NCBI GenBank assembly: GCA_008694505.1
Contig: VZDJ01007753.1
Coordinates: 19,986,044 to 20,050,043, forward strand
Direction: 5' to 3'
Origin: Cyanoderma ruficeps
Taxonomy: Eukaryota; Chordata; Aves; Passeriformes; Timaliidae
Length of the DNA stretch: 64,000 bases
Within the stretch, counting starts at the first letter, position 1; each line of letters opens with the position of its first letter. Positions 13,782 through 24,910 of this stretch are shown one piece after another. The notes under the pieces are model-generated. The model saw nothing but the letters and a program-made list of their open reading frames with translations. It was not told the origin of the DNA and did not search any database. The position numbers and the translations under genes were made by a program.

Positions 13782-13818
13782 TTGTGTTAGGTATTAGTGT
13801 AACTAATACCTAACACAA
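13782..13818. repeat. Perfect inverted repeat, 17-bp arms, 3-nt loop
   Basis: The arm TTGTGTTAGGTATTAGT (13782-13798) is followed by the loop GTA and then the exact reverse complement (13802-13818). All 17 positions pair. The next outward bases (T13781, G819 in the line, i.e. 13819) do not pair. It is too short and its loop too tight for a typical microRNA precursor. It could be a cruciform-forming palindrome made by a local fold-back duplication. Confidence 0.9.
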
Positions 13819-13929
13819 GTTAAGAATAACTTCTTTCTTCATATTTGTCAAATGGAAGCATGAAGTATTTTAATTAGAATGATGAAAATTCTTACCAAAA
13901 CCAGTAGGGCTTGGCTTCAGAGACAAGTT

Positions 13930-14190
13930 GGCTGGCTGATTTCTCCAGCCTTTTACAGTTGTTATGGATGGAAGTATGACACTAACTTATCAGCCACTTG
14001 CCCCAACTTTGTGTCATCTGCAAACCTGCTGCCAACATCCAGATTATCAATGAAGATATTAAACAGGGCTGGAGCTGGTATTAACCCCTGGGGTATACGA
14101 CTGGTCACTGGTCTCCAACTAGACTTTGGGCCACCGATCACTACTCTTGGCACCCCAGCCATTCAGCCAGGAAGTTCCATATCTAAGGAC
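13930..14190 (-). mobile_element. CR1 LINE fragment, reverse-transcriptase core
   Basis: Read on the minus strand, 14162-13962 encodes a decayed piece of the CR1 ORF2 reverse transcriptase. An [13 protein letters not shown] segment (the VPQG-like region) is followed by an [10 protein letters not shown] segment and then [12 protein letters not shown] (about 14013-14024) is the catalytic metal-binding motif and keeps both aspartates. Compared with CR1, a few residues between the LFNIF block and FADD are missing, and the rest of ORF2 and the 3' tail are absent. It is a dead internal fragment. The outer boundaries are approximate because identity fades on both sides. Confidence 0.85.
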
Positions 14191-15879
14191 AGTAGTTTCT
14201 GTGTTTCCATTTTAACTTCGGGTGAGGGTTATAGAAACCCTCATATGTCTTCTAAAAGATCTTACTTTTATTTTTTTTTTTAAAAAGGAACATAAGCAAG
14301 ACAAAATGGCTGTTGCCGGAAGATATGTAAGAAATTTGTTCAAATGAATGTTCCTAGGTGACTAAATGAAAATCTACTTCTGGAACACAAGTCCAAAATC
14401 ACTAATCCTAATCCATGATTAGTATGTAATAAAGCTAACCTGAAACCTGTAAAAAAAACCCCAAAGCTCTGTGTGGCACAGAAAGTGGTTGTGAAGCCTA
14501 CTTAACTTTCTGAAAGATGTCATCTGAAACTACTGACAATCTAGTGCGTTACATACCCATTGAGAGGAAGGGTTTTTCTCTTATGATTCTGAAGAAGTTG
14601 AATTATTTTAAAAATTCACATGTAATGACACTAAAGCAGTGCAGAAAGGGTTAAACCAGCTCCTTGGTGATAATTATAAATCAAATTTAAAATATTAATA
14701 ACTTTATATGAACACCAACACAAACATACTTTAGTCATACTTTGAACTGGATGAATAAACCAAGACCTCCTCCAAAAGCCAGCCAGACCACTGAAGTGGT
14801 GCTAAGTCTGAGCTGAACTGACAGGTCTGCCAAGGTCAGTTCTAGAACTGAACTACCACGTTAACACTGACATCAGCCTCCCAGGCTGAAGAATGGGAAA
14901 AGCAATTCAGGTGTGTCTGCAAATAAAAATCTAAATATATCCAGCATGAATATTCAGTATTACAGTGACACTAATCAGATACCTGTTTCATGGTTCTAAA
15001 GTAACAAAGTGCTAAATTTTTCCCTTCCAGCAATGAGGCATTTCTCTATGTGTCATAGAAACAAACAATATGTTTATTTCAGCCTTGTGATTTCAGTGAC
15101 ATATCCATGCTTGGAAAGAACCACCTCTACTTATTATCCTATGTGTTTTCAGAGGTTTAAGGGTTTCACGGCTACCAGACTGTTTTCTTTGTTTTAAGTA
15201 CAGAACTGTAAAGAAAAAAACCAGACAGATTTACTTCCTCAGCACAGTTTCAAAATTACCATGATCTTGACACTTCTTGATGCTTATGCGCAGCTGAAAA
15301 GCCAATACTATACAGGACAAGTAATTAAAAAGCTCTTATGGCAGGCATTGGCAGGCATTTCTGCGGGAGACAGCTGTGCACAGCGTCCCAGCTGATGCCC
15401 CTAAGCAGCAGGCAGCAGACAGCGGCTGCCAGAGGAAGCTTTCACTAGAGACACACCATTCTGAGACCAAACCCAACAAAATTCTGCCATTAGGCAGAGC
15501 TAGAAGAAAATGCTAAGTTGAGGAGACAGCTTCTGGCTTTTCCCGTTTATTTTTGGAGGGCTCCTCGGCCTCTAGGGCCAAAGGCAAGGTGATTGCAGCA
15601 TGCTGTGAAGCGAGACACCCTGGGAAGCATGAAATCATTAAAACACTCATTTAGACAGAAGGAGAAAAGATGAGTGAGTACAAATTCTAAGCTGAAAAAT
15701 CCCCCTCTTTGTATAGCATCTTGACTACTCTAACACCTAGTCAATTTCCAAAAGTCAATTCAATAACATGCTTTAGATTCTTCCCACTTTAATCCCCATT
15801 TTCTTTTTTCCCCACCAGACATTATGTAGTTTTAAGAATTTCTTAAGATTACTTTGTTCCTTGTATTGATCCTACATTA
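14191..15879. other. Unique DNA with a GC-richer block at 15340-15640
   Basis: Mostly AT-rich sequence without recognisable genes. Around 15340-15640 GC content rises visibly, starting with an 11-bp doublet (GGCAGGCATTT-like, 15343-15361). The block has no long open frame and no repeat signature that I recognise. A conserved regulatory element is possible but cannot be judged from one genome. Confidence 0.45.
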
Positions 15880-15973
15880 CCAAAAAAACCCCTAAAAAAC
15901 AAACAAAAACCCAAAAACAACCAACCAACCAAACAAACAAAACCACAACACCACCCGAAAAACAAAAAAACCC
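15880..15973. repeat. A/C-only low-complexity tract
   Basis: Across 94 bases the plus strand is built almost entirely of A and C. I count one T (15893) and one G (15957). The tract mixes A runs, CCCC runs and AACC/AAAC units. Its core at 15919-15942 is identical over 24 bases to 35454-35477. Confidence 0.9.
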
Positions 15974-18480
15974 TTCCAACATAAACACAGAATCCAGATA
16001 TTAATCTCTGCAGCTGCTCACATCTGAGATTCTGGTTCATAGTCTTGGATAAGCACCTTAGATAAGCCTGTGTGTGCAAATAGATTTTATCCTTGTTGTA
16101 CACACTTCACTGTGGCAAAGGAACAGTTATCAACCATACACATCATCTCTAAACTTCAGGTGAGAAGCTAGGTATGCTGAGCTCATTCGACCTGCATCTT
16201 CAAGTTGTTGATGAGCCCTTTTTTCTGAAGACTTGTACAGACTGAAAAGAATGACTGGCTCTCACAGCCTTCACTGCATGATTAAAATGCTTTAAAGCAA
16301 ACTTTCTTAAGGGCTTATATCTAACTTTTCCAGGCATTATTAATGCAATATTATTATTTAACTGAAAGGTAATGAATTCCACAAAAGGCACACTGGTTGC
16401 CACAACTCAGCAGTTTGCCTAACAGTGTGCTATGCTAAACAACATTAGCATGAGATAAAAAAATAGAAATCACTAATGAGAAATTTGAATACTTCCAACC
16501 TTGAATGCTTAATGAGTTCTGTATGTAGAATTCAACCAATGGCACCTCTGTTCCAGATGCAGGCTCCCAAAAGTTTTTAACGCTGACAGCTTTCATATCA
16601 TCATCTTTTATTCACTGTTTTAGCCTGCTGCTGGTTTTCTCTAATCTGTTCTCTACCACAATGAATTAGCTGTTTTCTAAAAATGTGAGGTAAAGGAAGA
16701 AGAAGAAAAAAACTGGAAACACTGAAACTGCTACAGCACCAAAATTGTTGCATAACAGAAAAAAAAAAAGCCAGAGTAGTGACTTGGATTTGATACTTAT
16801 GCTTCAGAAATGCCTTTAATATATGATTTTGCAGGGTTTGAAATATTGCTTCTGTACTGTTTGAAGAGCAGCAGTAGTCACACTAAGACTTTAAATTCAC
16901 CGGAGCTTTCAGAATTTCAAGTTCCCAAAAATAGCTTAGAAAATATAAGATGGGATACAGTTACTGCTTGTGTGGATCAATGTACCTGTAGTGAAAGGAG
17001 CAGGACCCTCCTTAAGCTACATATTTACAGACAGGTCTATGGATGAGACAGTGTGATAAAACAGAGTGAGCAACATCACACAGTCAGTGATCTGGTACTC
17101 TTTGTTTTGGACTGAGTTGCCAAAGTTGCGGAGTTTTGTTTAAATCTGTATAATGTTAGAAATAATACATATACCTGGCAGACAGGCTTGAAGCCTTTTA
17201 CATCTGTTCATAGCTGTATCTGAGTAGCAGCGAGGGAAAGCTACTGCTGAAGGGCCAACAAAGGCTTCTTCATCCTCTTACCAACAAATGTCTAATCCAC
17301 TGCAAAATTAAAATCTCAAACTGCATTAGAACTGGCTAGCTGCACCAAGACTTCCACTTGGAAAGCTATCACCAGGTCTTTTTTCTGTACTTACTCCCCC
17401 GCAGAAGAGATCACCCTCCTGCCCATGTCAACAGAAGCAGTGTATTGGGAGCTCTGTGGAAGACACTGTGCTTGAGGGTCTAGGGATCCTGAACTGGCAA
17501 TGCACACTCTATTGGGCCTTGTACTTAGAAGCCCATATGTCGGCACGAGCAGCACTGTAGGGAGCCTGCTGGCATGCCCCAGGTGGCACTGGTGGATGAC
17601 ATAACAGAGATGCCATGCCAGGTTCTTAGGAAAAATGACTGCTTGTTACACAGAATAAAAGGCACTGTGATAGGGAAGAGGAATCTACCCTATCCACAGA
17701 CAGCATCTGCACAGCATGCTGTGGGAAAACCCACCTGGGGTCCATCTGATGCTGCATGATCAAGATGTTTTAAATCTCTGAAGGGATACAAGATTTAATT
17801 GCTGTGTTTCTCTTTTTAGTCTTCCTTATTAATGTGGCTATTGTATCATGCTGTTCATTGGCCAGTCTTTCTTAGTGAGATCCAAATAGAACTCTACAAC
17901 ATCTCCCTCCCTCCCTCCCATAGTGCAGAATTAATACAAAAAGTGAACAAAAGGAAAACAGCTGAGCTATATGGCCCCCCGTCATCTGGTTCATTTTCAT
18001 TACCATTTTCTCCACTCTGCATTCACTTTACAATTTCTGAGCTATCATTTTTATACAGCTATGAATGCAACTTTAAATATGCTATATAAATACAATCCTT
18101 ACTTAATATATGTATATTAAACATATACAGTTATATTTGTTTATAGTTTAATAGATCAATAGCTGGATCTTCCTTTATTATTTAAAAAAGTAAATTGATG
18201 ATGAATATAATAAACCCGGAAACAGTACTTAATATAATCACTCTAAAATAATGAAGTATTGAGTAAAATGTTCTTTAAAACCGTGAAAAAAATTACAATA
18301 AAATTATGGTTTGCTAAAAGAGAGTCTTACAATGATATAAAACTGCTGATTAAATCCAGGACTAAAGTCGTTATCCAGCAATTCAAAAAGTATACATTCT
18401 GCCAAGACATCTAGACTAGGAACAACAAAAGGGTAAATCCAAGACAGTACTGCAACGTTGCAGTAGCCTTCTCATTAGAG
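15974..18480. other. Unique DNA, GC-richer island at 17398-17760
   Basis: No gene or repeat was recognised. A short (CTCC)4 microsatellite lies at 17903-17919. The 17398-17760 block is GC-richer than its surroundings and includes an open frame at 17574-17759 with no recognisable similarity. I would not call it a gene. Confidence 0.45.
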
Positions 18481-18538
18481 TGTAGGAATGAGTCGAGACA
18501 CAGACTTCTTGCTTATCATAGCACGAAAAGGATCCTGG

Positions 18539-18544
18539 TTTATT
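18539..18544 (-). promoter_or_regulatory. LTR polyadenylation signal AATAAA
   Basis: TTTATT on the plus strand reads AATAAA on the LTR strand. It lies about 60 bases before the LTR's 3' end, the expected place for the R-region poly(A) signal. Confidence 0.7.
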
Positions 18545-18613
18545 CAGCTCAGCCATCCTGACTCAAACTACTCACTGACTCTGGCAGCAGAAAGCTCCTC
18601 CTGTAGGTTTCCC

Positions 18614-18714
18614 TTGCAGCCTCTGACTGCTGCTTATTCCTGCTAAACTGTGACTGCATGTATTGGTTGCAGACACTGACTGCAGGCTTTTACCAGCTAG
18701 ACTATGACTGCAGG
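18614..18714 (-). repeat. Duplicated U3 block inside the solo LTR
   Basis: Two diverged copies, 18614-18660 and 18667-18714, align at a 53-base period. Each starts TTGCAG on the plus strand and carries CTGACTGC and TGACTGCA elements. Each unit also contains two TGCAGTCA-type half-sites on the minus strand. Direct repeats in U3 are commonly enhancer repeats of retroviral LTRs. The location fits that, but activity is inference. Confidence 0.7.
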
Positions 18715-18967
18715 TTCTAACAATAGGCACTACCTGCAGACCCAGAAGGACCACACAGCAGTGATCCTCTCCCCCTGGGATCCTTCTTCTTTGTGATCCT
18801 CCCCTCACCACCTAAGCCACTCCCTTTTACCACAGTTATCTTCATTGGATATAGCTGTGACTCATCAGGGGTGAGGCGAGGGTAATTAACACAGCTGTTA
18901 CTTATCGGGGCAATGGCACCTGTATCCCTTTCTCCTACCCTGTAAGACTTCAGCCAAAATTCCAACA

Positions 18968-21900
18968 GACACTGCACTGTTCTTGTAAAGTCACATGTTG
19001 CAAACTACTACTTTCAATACCAAACTTAAACAAAATTTTAAGAGTAATCTGAAAAATATGCTAAAACCTGAAATCAACATGTTTATTCAATCCTATGAAA
19101 CTAGGAGACAATTGGTGATTACAAACAAATTCAATTTTCTTAATAATGCTCATCAGAAGATCCAAAACACTACCACTATGGCAAAAAAAATCAAAAATAG
19201 TCATGTAAGGGATACATTTGCACCTTTATTTAATTATTACAAAAAATGTGGAACACACCACAAAAAACAAATAAATTTCAGAAGAACTACAACCGTAAAA
19301 GTAAAGGACACATCTCAGATTAAGATAGGTTTTAGGATATACAGGCTCTTCAAAAATTAAGCTGTTAATGCTAACACGGTGTATTCAAACCTGACAGAAG
19401 TGGTATCTGCAACCATAACTATGATTACAACCTGTGTCATGAAAAACACTGGAACACAATTTCCCATAAAATAATGAATAGTTACCTATTTTATAAACTT
19501 GCAGTGGGATAAAAAAATAAAAAGAAGGCAGCAAGCAAGTTTCTAAAAAAAACCACCAATAAGAACAGATAGGGATAGAGGAGAGGCAGGAAAAAGTAGT
19601 ACAAAAAGTGGGTAAATCAAACACCAGAGGCTGTTTTTGCAGAGAAAACTCTCCCTTCTAAAGCTCCTCATCCTAAAATAACAGCAGAGCTCTTTTTCTC
19701 ACTTGTGTATGAATGACAACATTTATAGAACTTAATTTACATGAATTATCTTACCAAAGCCAATGGTAACTGCTCTCTTCTGTCTGTAAGACTACTCACA
19801 ACACCTGGTATTATATGTCATATTTATAATTACTCAGAAAGGGACTAAGCATTCACACAGGCACACATTCACCAGTGCTCTAGAAATTAACATGTTGCAC
19901 CTCTGTAGTACACTTCTCTTCTAATTTTATGGCCTTTATTTCTTAGAACTTGGCAGGAAAAAAAGGGGTAGATGTTTCCAGTTTCTCATTTGGTTACAAT
20001 CAGTGGACACATCCACAGTCACACCAGTGCATGACTGCTGGGCCTGCTCCCGCCCATGCAGCAGATATTGTCCTCAACTAAAAATCCTAAATGACAAAAC
20101 AACTTTAGAGCATTCAGGCAGAGCCTGAAATAATAGTAACACAACATTTTTCTTCAAGCATGACTAAAATAACATGATTGGTTCAGAAGAAGTTAACTTG
20201 ATTTAAGGTGAAGTATAAATGTAAAACATAATAATGGATAAATTACAAGGAAAAATGAATTCTGACTGCATTAATAGCCATCTGGTAAAACTTGAAGGTA
20301 GTAGAAAGTAAGTTATTGGTATACAGCAATGCTAGCCAAAAACTACTACCAATAAATATTGCAGGTAAGTCAATCCTGCCCATTTGCTTTGAAAAAGAAG
20401 AAAAAGCCTCTTTCAAGTATTCCATTCCTTCCTTGTCCCCCACCTACCTACTGTCAATTGCTTCTTCTTCTCGTACTTTCTTGCCTAAGAGAGCTCATAA
20501 AGAGGGCAGAGAAATGAATACATTTGGACCCACTCCTCAAATAACCAGTCAAAATCCTGACTGTGACACTAAAGCTGCCTGCTACAGAGTGCCTGCCAGG
20601 CCACAGCTTGTGCCCCCAGGTGAGATAGGATGGTTTGCATTAGCTACAGCACAACAGCCCAGCAGGCATCCTGCCACACACAAAGCCGGTGATACAGCCC
20701 CATAACACTTAATTATTCACACCTGCCACTCTTCATCCTCCTTTGTTTGTTTGCTAATTACAAAGACTTACATTTTCGTAGAGTTTGAGCCCTTTGGGAT
20801 TTATAAATTCATCTTTTTCTTCATAATATTAGCAAGAAATATTCCAACTTTATAGATCCCCCACAATTCCAGACTTAGGCAGTTAGAGAAGAATATCCCA
20901 GTGTTCCAACACTTTACTGCACTGAGTATAAATACCCAATGTCCAACATTTGGGATAGTAACACAGCCAGAAAAAAACCCTAAATCAATCCAATATTTAA
21001 TGAACTTATTATGCTAATTTAATTTGAAGTGATACAGTATCTGTCTTACTGTTTTGAATCTTTCCTATTAAGCCTCAATAGTTAACCAATCAGGAAAGCA
21101 ATTTATCAGACCCAAATATTGGCCCATGTTGCATCATGACCAAAATCCAATGAAATCAATGTCTCTACAACACATAGAATGCAAAGAAAGTATATGTGCA
21201 ATTGTTTTAGTTGCACTAAAACAATAAATGTTTCAGCATTTCATTATGAAAATGTTTGTATTTATAGCCTTCAGTCTTTACACTCATATGCTTATAGCTG
21301 TCTACCTCAATTTTGTCTCTGAAAAGAGAACAATAAGAAACTTCAATTAACTACAATCTTTTGACTAGTGATACTCATCTCCTAAAAAATAAGACTAGCA
21401 GATAAGCAATTAAGAGGTAAACTTTTTAAGAGTGACAGTTATTAAAGTTAACAGATAGCAAGGGTTAAAAACAAGCAGACTACAAATCAAACAAAGAAAA
21501 ACATGGTTACTGCTCAAAATGAAGTATTTATTCCAGCTTTATTGTTAATACAGTTTAGGAAGCACATGTTTCTAATACGCCAATTTGAAACGCTGTTTGC
21601 AATAAAAATTTGTTTCCAATTTCAATATTTGCAATATATCTTTATTTTTAAAAATGGATGCTGTTCCTAGCAGAGTGTTTGTAAGGACTGACACAAATTC
21701 TCTGTAGAAATGAGAGAAAAAGCAAGAAGCAGTGTTCAATTTACAGAATTCATATATGAAATGGAGATAGGATTTATTTCCAATCATGGAAATTTTATGT
21801 GCTAACTCTATGTGCACTGTTTAGTGGTTTTAAAAATCATGCCTGCTTCTCATAGCCTCATTCATAATGACATAGCTGATGATTTCACATTTTAATTTAA

Positions 21901-23786
21901 AACTCAGATTTAAAGAAAATAAATAATCATTTAAAAATGACACTTCCATACGAGACTCTTAAAAAATTTTAACAGATAGACAAAGATCATAAACAAATGA
22001 AAGTTCAGTGCAGAAATACATCACAAAAAAGCCCCAACCAAACAACCCTCCTCCAACATACAGCTTTTTCAGTTCCGGTTTTAGGATACTCCATAACTGC
22101 AGATACATCCTAAACTTTGAGCAATAAATATGCATTATGGAGAAAGGAAATCCAAGAGCAACAGATGTTCAAAACATTTTTTTGTTTCAATGGTAGCAGT
22201 AAACAATTGTCACTGCCAGTCCTTTACTCACAAGTTCATATACATCACTGTGAATTCCAGCAATCCAGTTTTCTGAGTGCTCAGTGAAACAGTGCAATAA
22301 AAAAACTTGATTTTTATTAAATTAACACAAGGCTTTCCAATCTTTAACATAATTTGTATTTTTGATTTACACCAAAGAACTAACTTGAAAAACATAAGGA
22401 GCCTTTGCAGCATTTTGAAAAAACTTCAAAAAAGCAAGACATATAAATGTATTACTGCATACATCTATGTCTCTCTTACAACTACTTCATTATACATGGC
22501 AATGATTTTCCAAGAAATAACAAGAAGGGAAAATTATTTCAGATACGTATTACATGACCAGAAGTCATCCCAGAAGAGAGAATACAGTTATGAGAGCTAT
22601 ATTAGGAAATTAAAAATGAGAGGTCTTGGTGACCTTAAAAGACAAAATGTTCCTACAGTTTAACAGAATTGATGAAGTTCACATCTTCCAGTTACTCATC
22701 TCATTCATCCTCTTAACCTTTGCTTGCCACAGATTTTTTTTGTGTACATGGTAGTAGCCACAATGTGCTAGCATTTTCCAGACATTCAAGAAAGGATGGC
22801 CCATGCCCCAGGGAGCTTAGACCCTGAAGACAGGCAGGCAAATTGACAGAAGTCAGAAAAAACAAAATTAACAAGTCTAGCTAAACATCTACATTTACTA
22901 CTGGTATCACGAGAAAATTGATCTGTAAGCTGTGAAGGTGACAAGCTGAAAGGGTGATGTCTGGAGGGAAAGAACCAGCAGATGAATTCTTCTAGATCGT
23001 GCCATGCACTGATGCTGCAGAGCAGAAAGCAAAACTGAGCCTGAAAAAAGCTGACAAACAAGCAAGTAGGAAGCTTGACAAGAGAAGCATAAGCAGAAAG
23101 TGATCGTTATATATTGTCTTTCATGTTCTAGTTTACCTTTTGTCACTTTTTAGCTTCTAAGTAATTCTTTTAATAAAACCCTAGTAGCATAATAAATCTA
23201 AATCATTTGGGTTGTGTCAACATTCACGAAACAGTAGTTCCTTATACCTCAACAACACAGAAACGGCTATTTCAACAGAAAGGCCATTCTGTTTCCTTCA
23301 CTGAGGATATCCATCAGAGAATGTGCTACTTAAAATGCAGTCCTTGGTGTGAGACTGGAAATCCAAATTAAATTCGTATCCTATTTTTCTGAACTGTATT
23401 TTTCAAATTTAATAGGATGAGTTTTGTACAAACATTGTTATATAATTCTACATAGTGAATGATGCAATACATCAGGTTTTCACAAAGCAAAACAATGTTC
23501 CAAGACCCTCAGAAAACTAGCAAAGGGAACTGCATGAATTCCAGGTTTGTGCCACAAGTATAGACTCCCTGTTCCTATCCTTATTTTTTTAATATTTCCT
23601 CCTTAGTTGCTAATGAATCATGACTAAAGTCTGCTAACACTTTTTCTGGTAAGTTTTTTTTTGTTTAATAAATATTATGAGTAAGATCAAGGCTCTGATC
23701 CAAAAATCTCTAAAAGCTGTACAGACTTCCATAGTATTAAAAATGTTGTCATATCAAATTCCTGTTTGAATGAATTACAGATATTA
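18968..23786. other. Unique AT-rich DNA, no gene recognised
   Basis: No interspersed repeat or host exon was recognised. A 121-codon open frame at 18995-19360 (plus) is rich in K, N, T and I, as expected of random AT-rich DNA. A 10-bp-arm hairpin lies at 21201-21225. A segment at 22795-22855 vaguely resembles an old amniote repeat but is too weak to call. Confidence 0.55.
21201..21225. repeat. Inverted repeat, 10-bp arms, 5-nt loop
   Basis: ATTGTTTTAG (21201-21210) is followed by TTGCA and then the exact reverse complement CTAAAACAAT (21216-21225). It is AT-rich and short, with no sign of a terminator or RNA gene. Confidence 0.75.
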
Positions 23787-24910
23787 TATGATAGAATCAC
23801 AGAATGTCTGGGGCTGGAAGGGACCTCTGGACATCACCTGGCCCATCCTCCTTGCCTCAAGCTGGACAACCTACAGCCCAGGACCATGTCCAGACCCTTT
23901 TTGATTTTCTCCAAGGCTGGAGAATCCAAAACCTCCCCAGGCAACCTGTGCCGGTGCTCAGTGTCCCTCACAGTAAAAAAGTATTTCCTGATGTTCAGAG
24001 GGAACTTCCTGTGTTAGTTTGTGTCAGTTGTCTCTGGTCCCATCACGGAGCAGGGGTATGAGAAGTCAGGCTTGGGCTTCCTTCCACAATTGCCTTAGAT
24101 ATTTATAAAAATGGAGCCATCTCTTCTTCAGGTTATAAAGTCCCAGCCCTCAGCCCTTCCTTGCTAAAGAGGTGTTCAAGATCTGCAACCATCTTTGTGA
24201 CCCTTCTCTGGCTCTCTCCACTGGACCCACTTCAGATTCTCCACATCTCCCTTCTACTGGGGAGCCCAGAAGTGGAAACTGCACACCAAGTGTGGCCTCG
24301 CCCATGCCGAGTAGAAGGGATGGATGACCTCCCCCAACTTGCTGGCAACACCTTGCCCAGTACTGCCCAGGCACCACTCCTCTTCTTTGTCACAGGGGTG
24401 CACTGCTGGCTTACTTCACCTTGGTGTTTACCAGGACCTTCATGTCCTTTCTGCAAAGCTGCTTTCCAGTTGCCTATGGTTGTTACTCCCCAGCTGCAGG
24501 ATTTTGCACTTCCCCACGTTGAATTTCACAATGTTCCTGTGTGCCCAATTGTGTGCAGTACAACCCTTTGGTATACCAGCCACTCCTCCCAGTTCTGTGT
24601 CTACTGCAAACTTGCTGAGGGTACATCCTGCTCCCTTCTCCAGGTATTTAATGAAGATACTAAACAGGACTGGACCCAGTATTGACTCCTGGGATACAGT
24701 GGCCTCCAGCTGGACTTTGTGCACAAATCACTGACTGTTCTACCCGTTTTCAACCGTCATTAAATCGCAGAAGTTTATCACTGGTCAAGCATTACTTCCC
24801 CTTGGTGAAACCATGCTGACTGCTCCTTATAACCTTCTTGTCCTTCACATGCCTGGAAATTTCAACTAAACACTCTTTACAGACCCCTTTCAGGTGGTCA
24901 ATCCAGCTGG
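23787..24910 (-). mobile_element. CR1 LINE, minus strand, with decayed reverse transcriptase
   Basis: The plus strand reads into the CR1 3' end first: the tail ATAGAATCACAGAAT (23791-23805), then GGGCTGGAAGGGACCTCTGG, then CCAGGCAACCTGTGCC. Reading the minus strand from its 5' side, about 24900-24795 encodes a segment ending SSQHGFTKGK, the start of the CR1 reverse-transcriptase domain. 24724-24440 then encodes an LGPVLF..IFI segment, FAVDTELGG and a KCKILQLG segment. About 60 residues between FTKGK and LGPVLF are missing (internal deletion). The catalytic motif is broken: FADD has become FAVD, with codon 24604-24602 reading Val. Several frameshifts split the frame. It is inactive and older than the plus-strand copies at 6690 and 26680. 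Confidence 0.93.

Larger units (their letters stand above)
18481..18967 (-). mobile_element. Solo LTR of an avian endogenous retrovirus (ERVK-like)
   Basis: Read on the minus strand, the 487-bp element begins TGTTGGAAT and ends ATTCCTACA. These are imperfect terminal inverted repeats (8 of 9 match) with the canonical TG...CA ends. A polyadenylation signal AATAAA lies at 18544-18539 (minus), followed by a short R/U5 that ends in a GTGTCTCGACTCATTCC-type segment typical of beta- or ERVK-like LTRs in birds. A TATATCCAAT string (CCAAT box) lies near 18853-18844. No internal retroviral sequence adjoins either side, so it is a solo LTR left by recombination between the two LTRs of a provirus. The flanks do not show a perfect target-site duplication. 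The family assignment is inferred from LTR architecture. Confidence 0.85.

Noticed and set aside
17540..17549. TCGGCACGAG, which matches a common cDNA-library adapter
   Set aside because: Only ten bases match and the flanks continue as ordinary genomic sequence. A chance match, not vector contamination.
18995..19360. 121-codon AT-rich open frame
   Set aside because: Its composition (K, N, T, I) is what random AT-rich DNA gives, with no domain or conserved context.
22795..22855. Weak resemblance to an old amniote repeat (CCCCAGGGAGCTTAGACCCT)
   Set aside because: The similarity is short, judged from memory, and has no defined ends.
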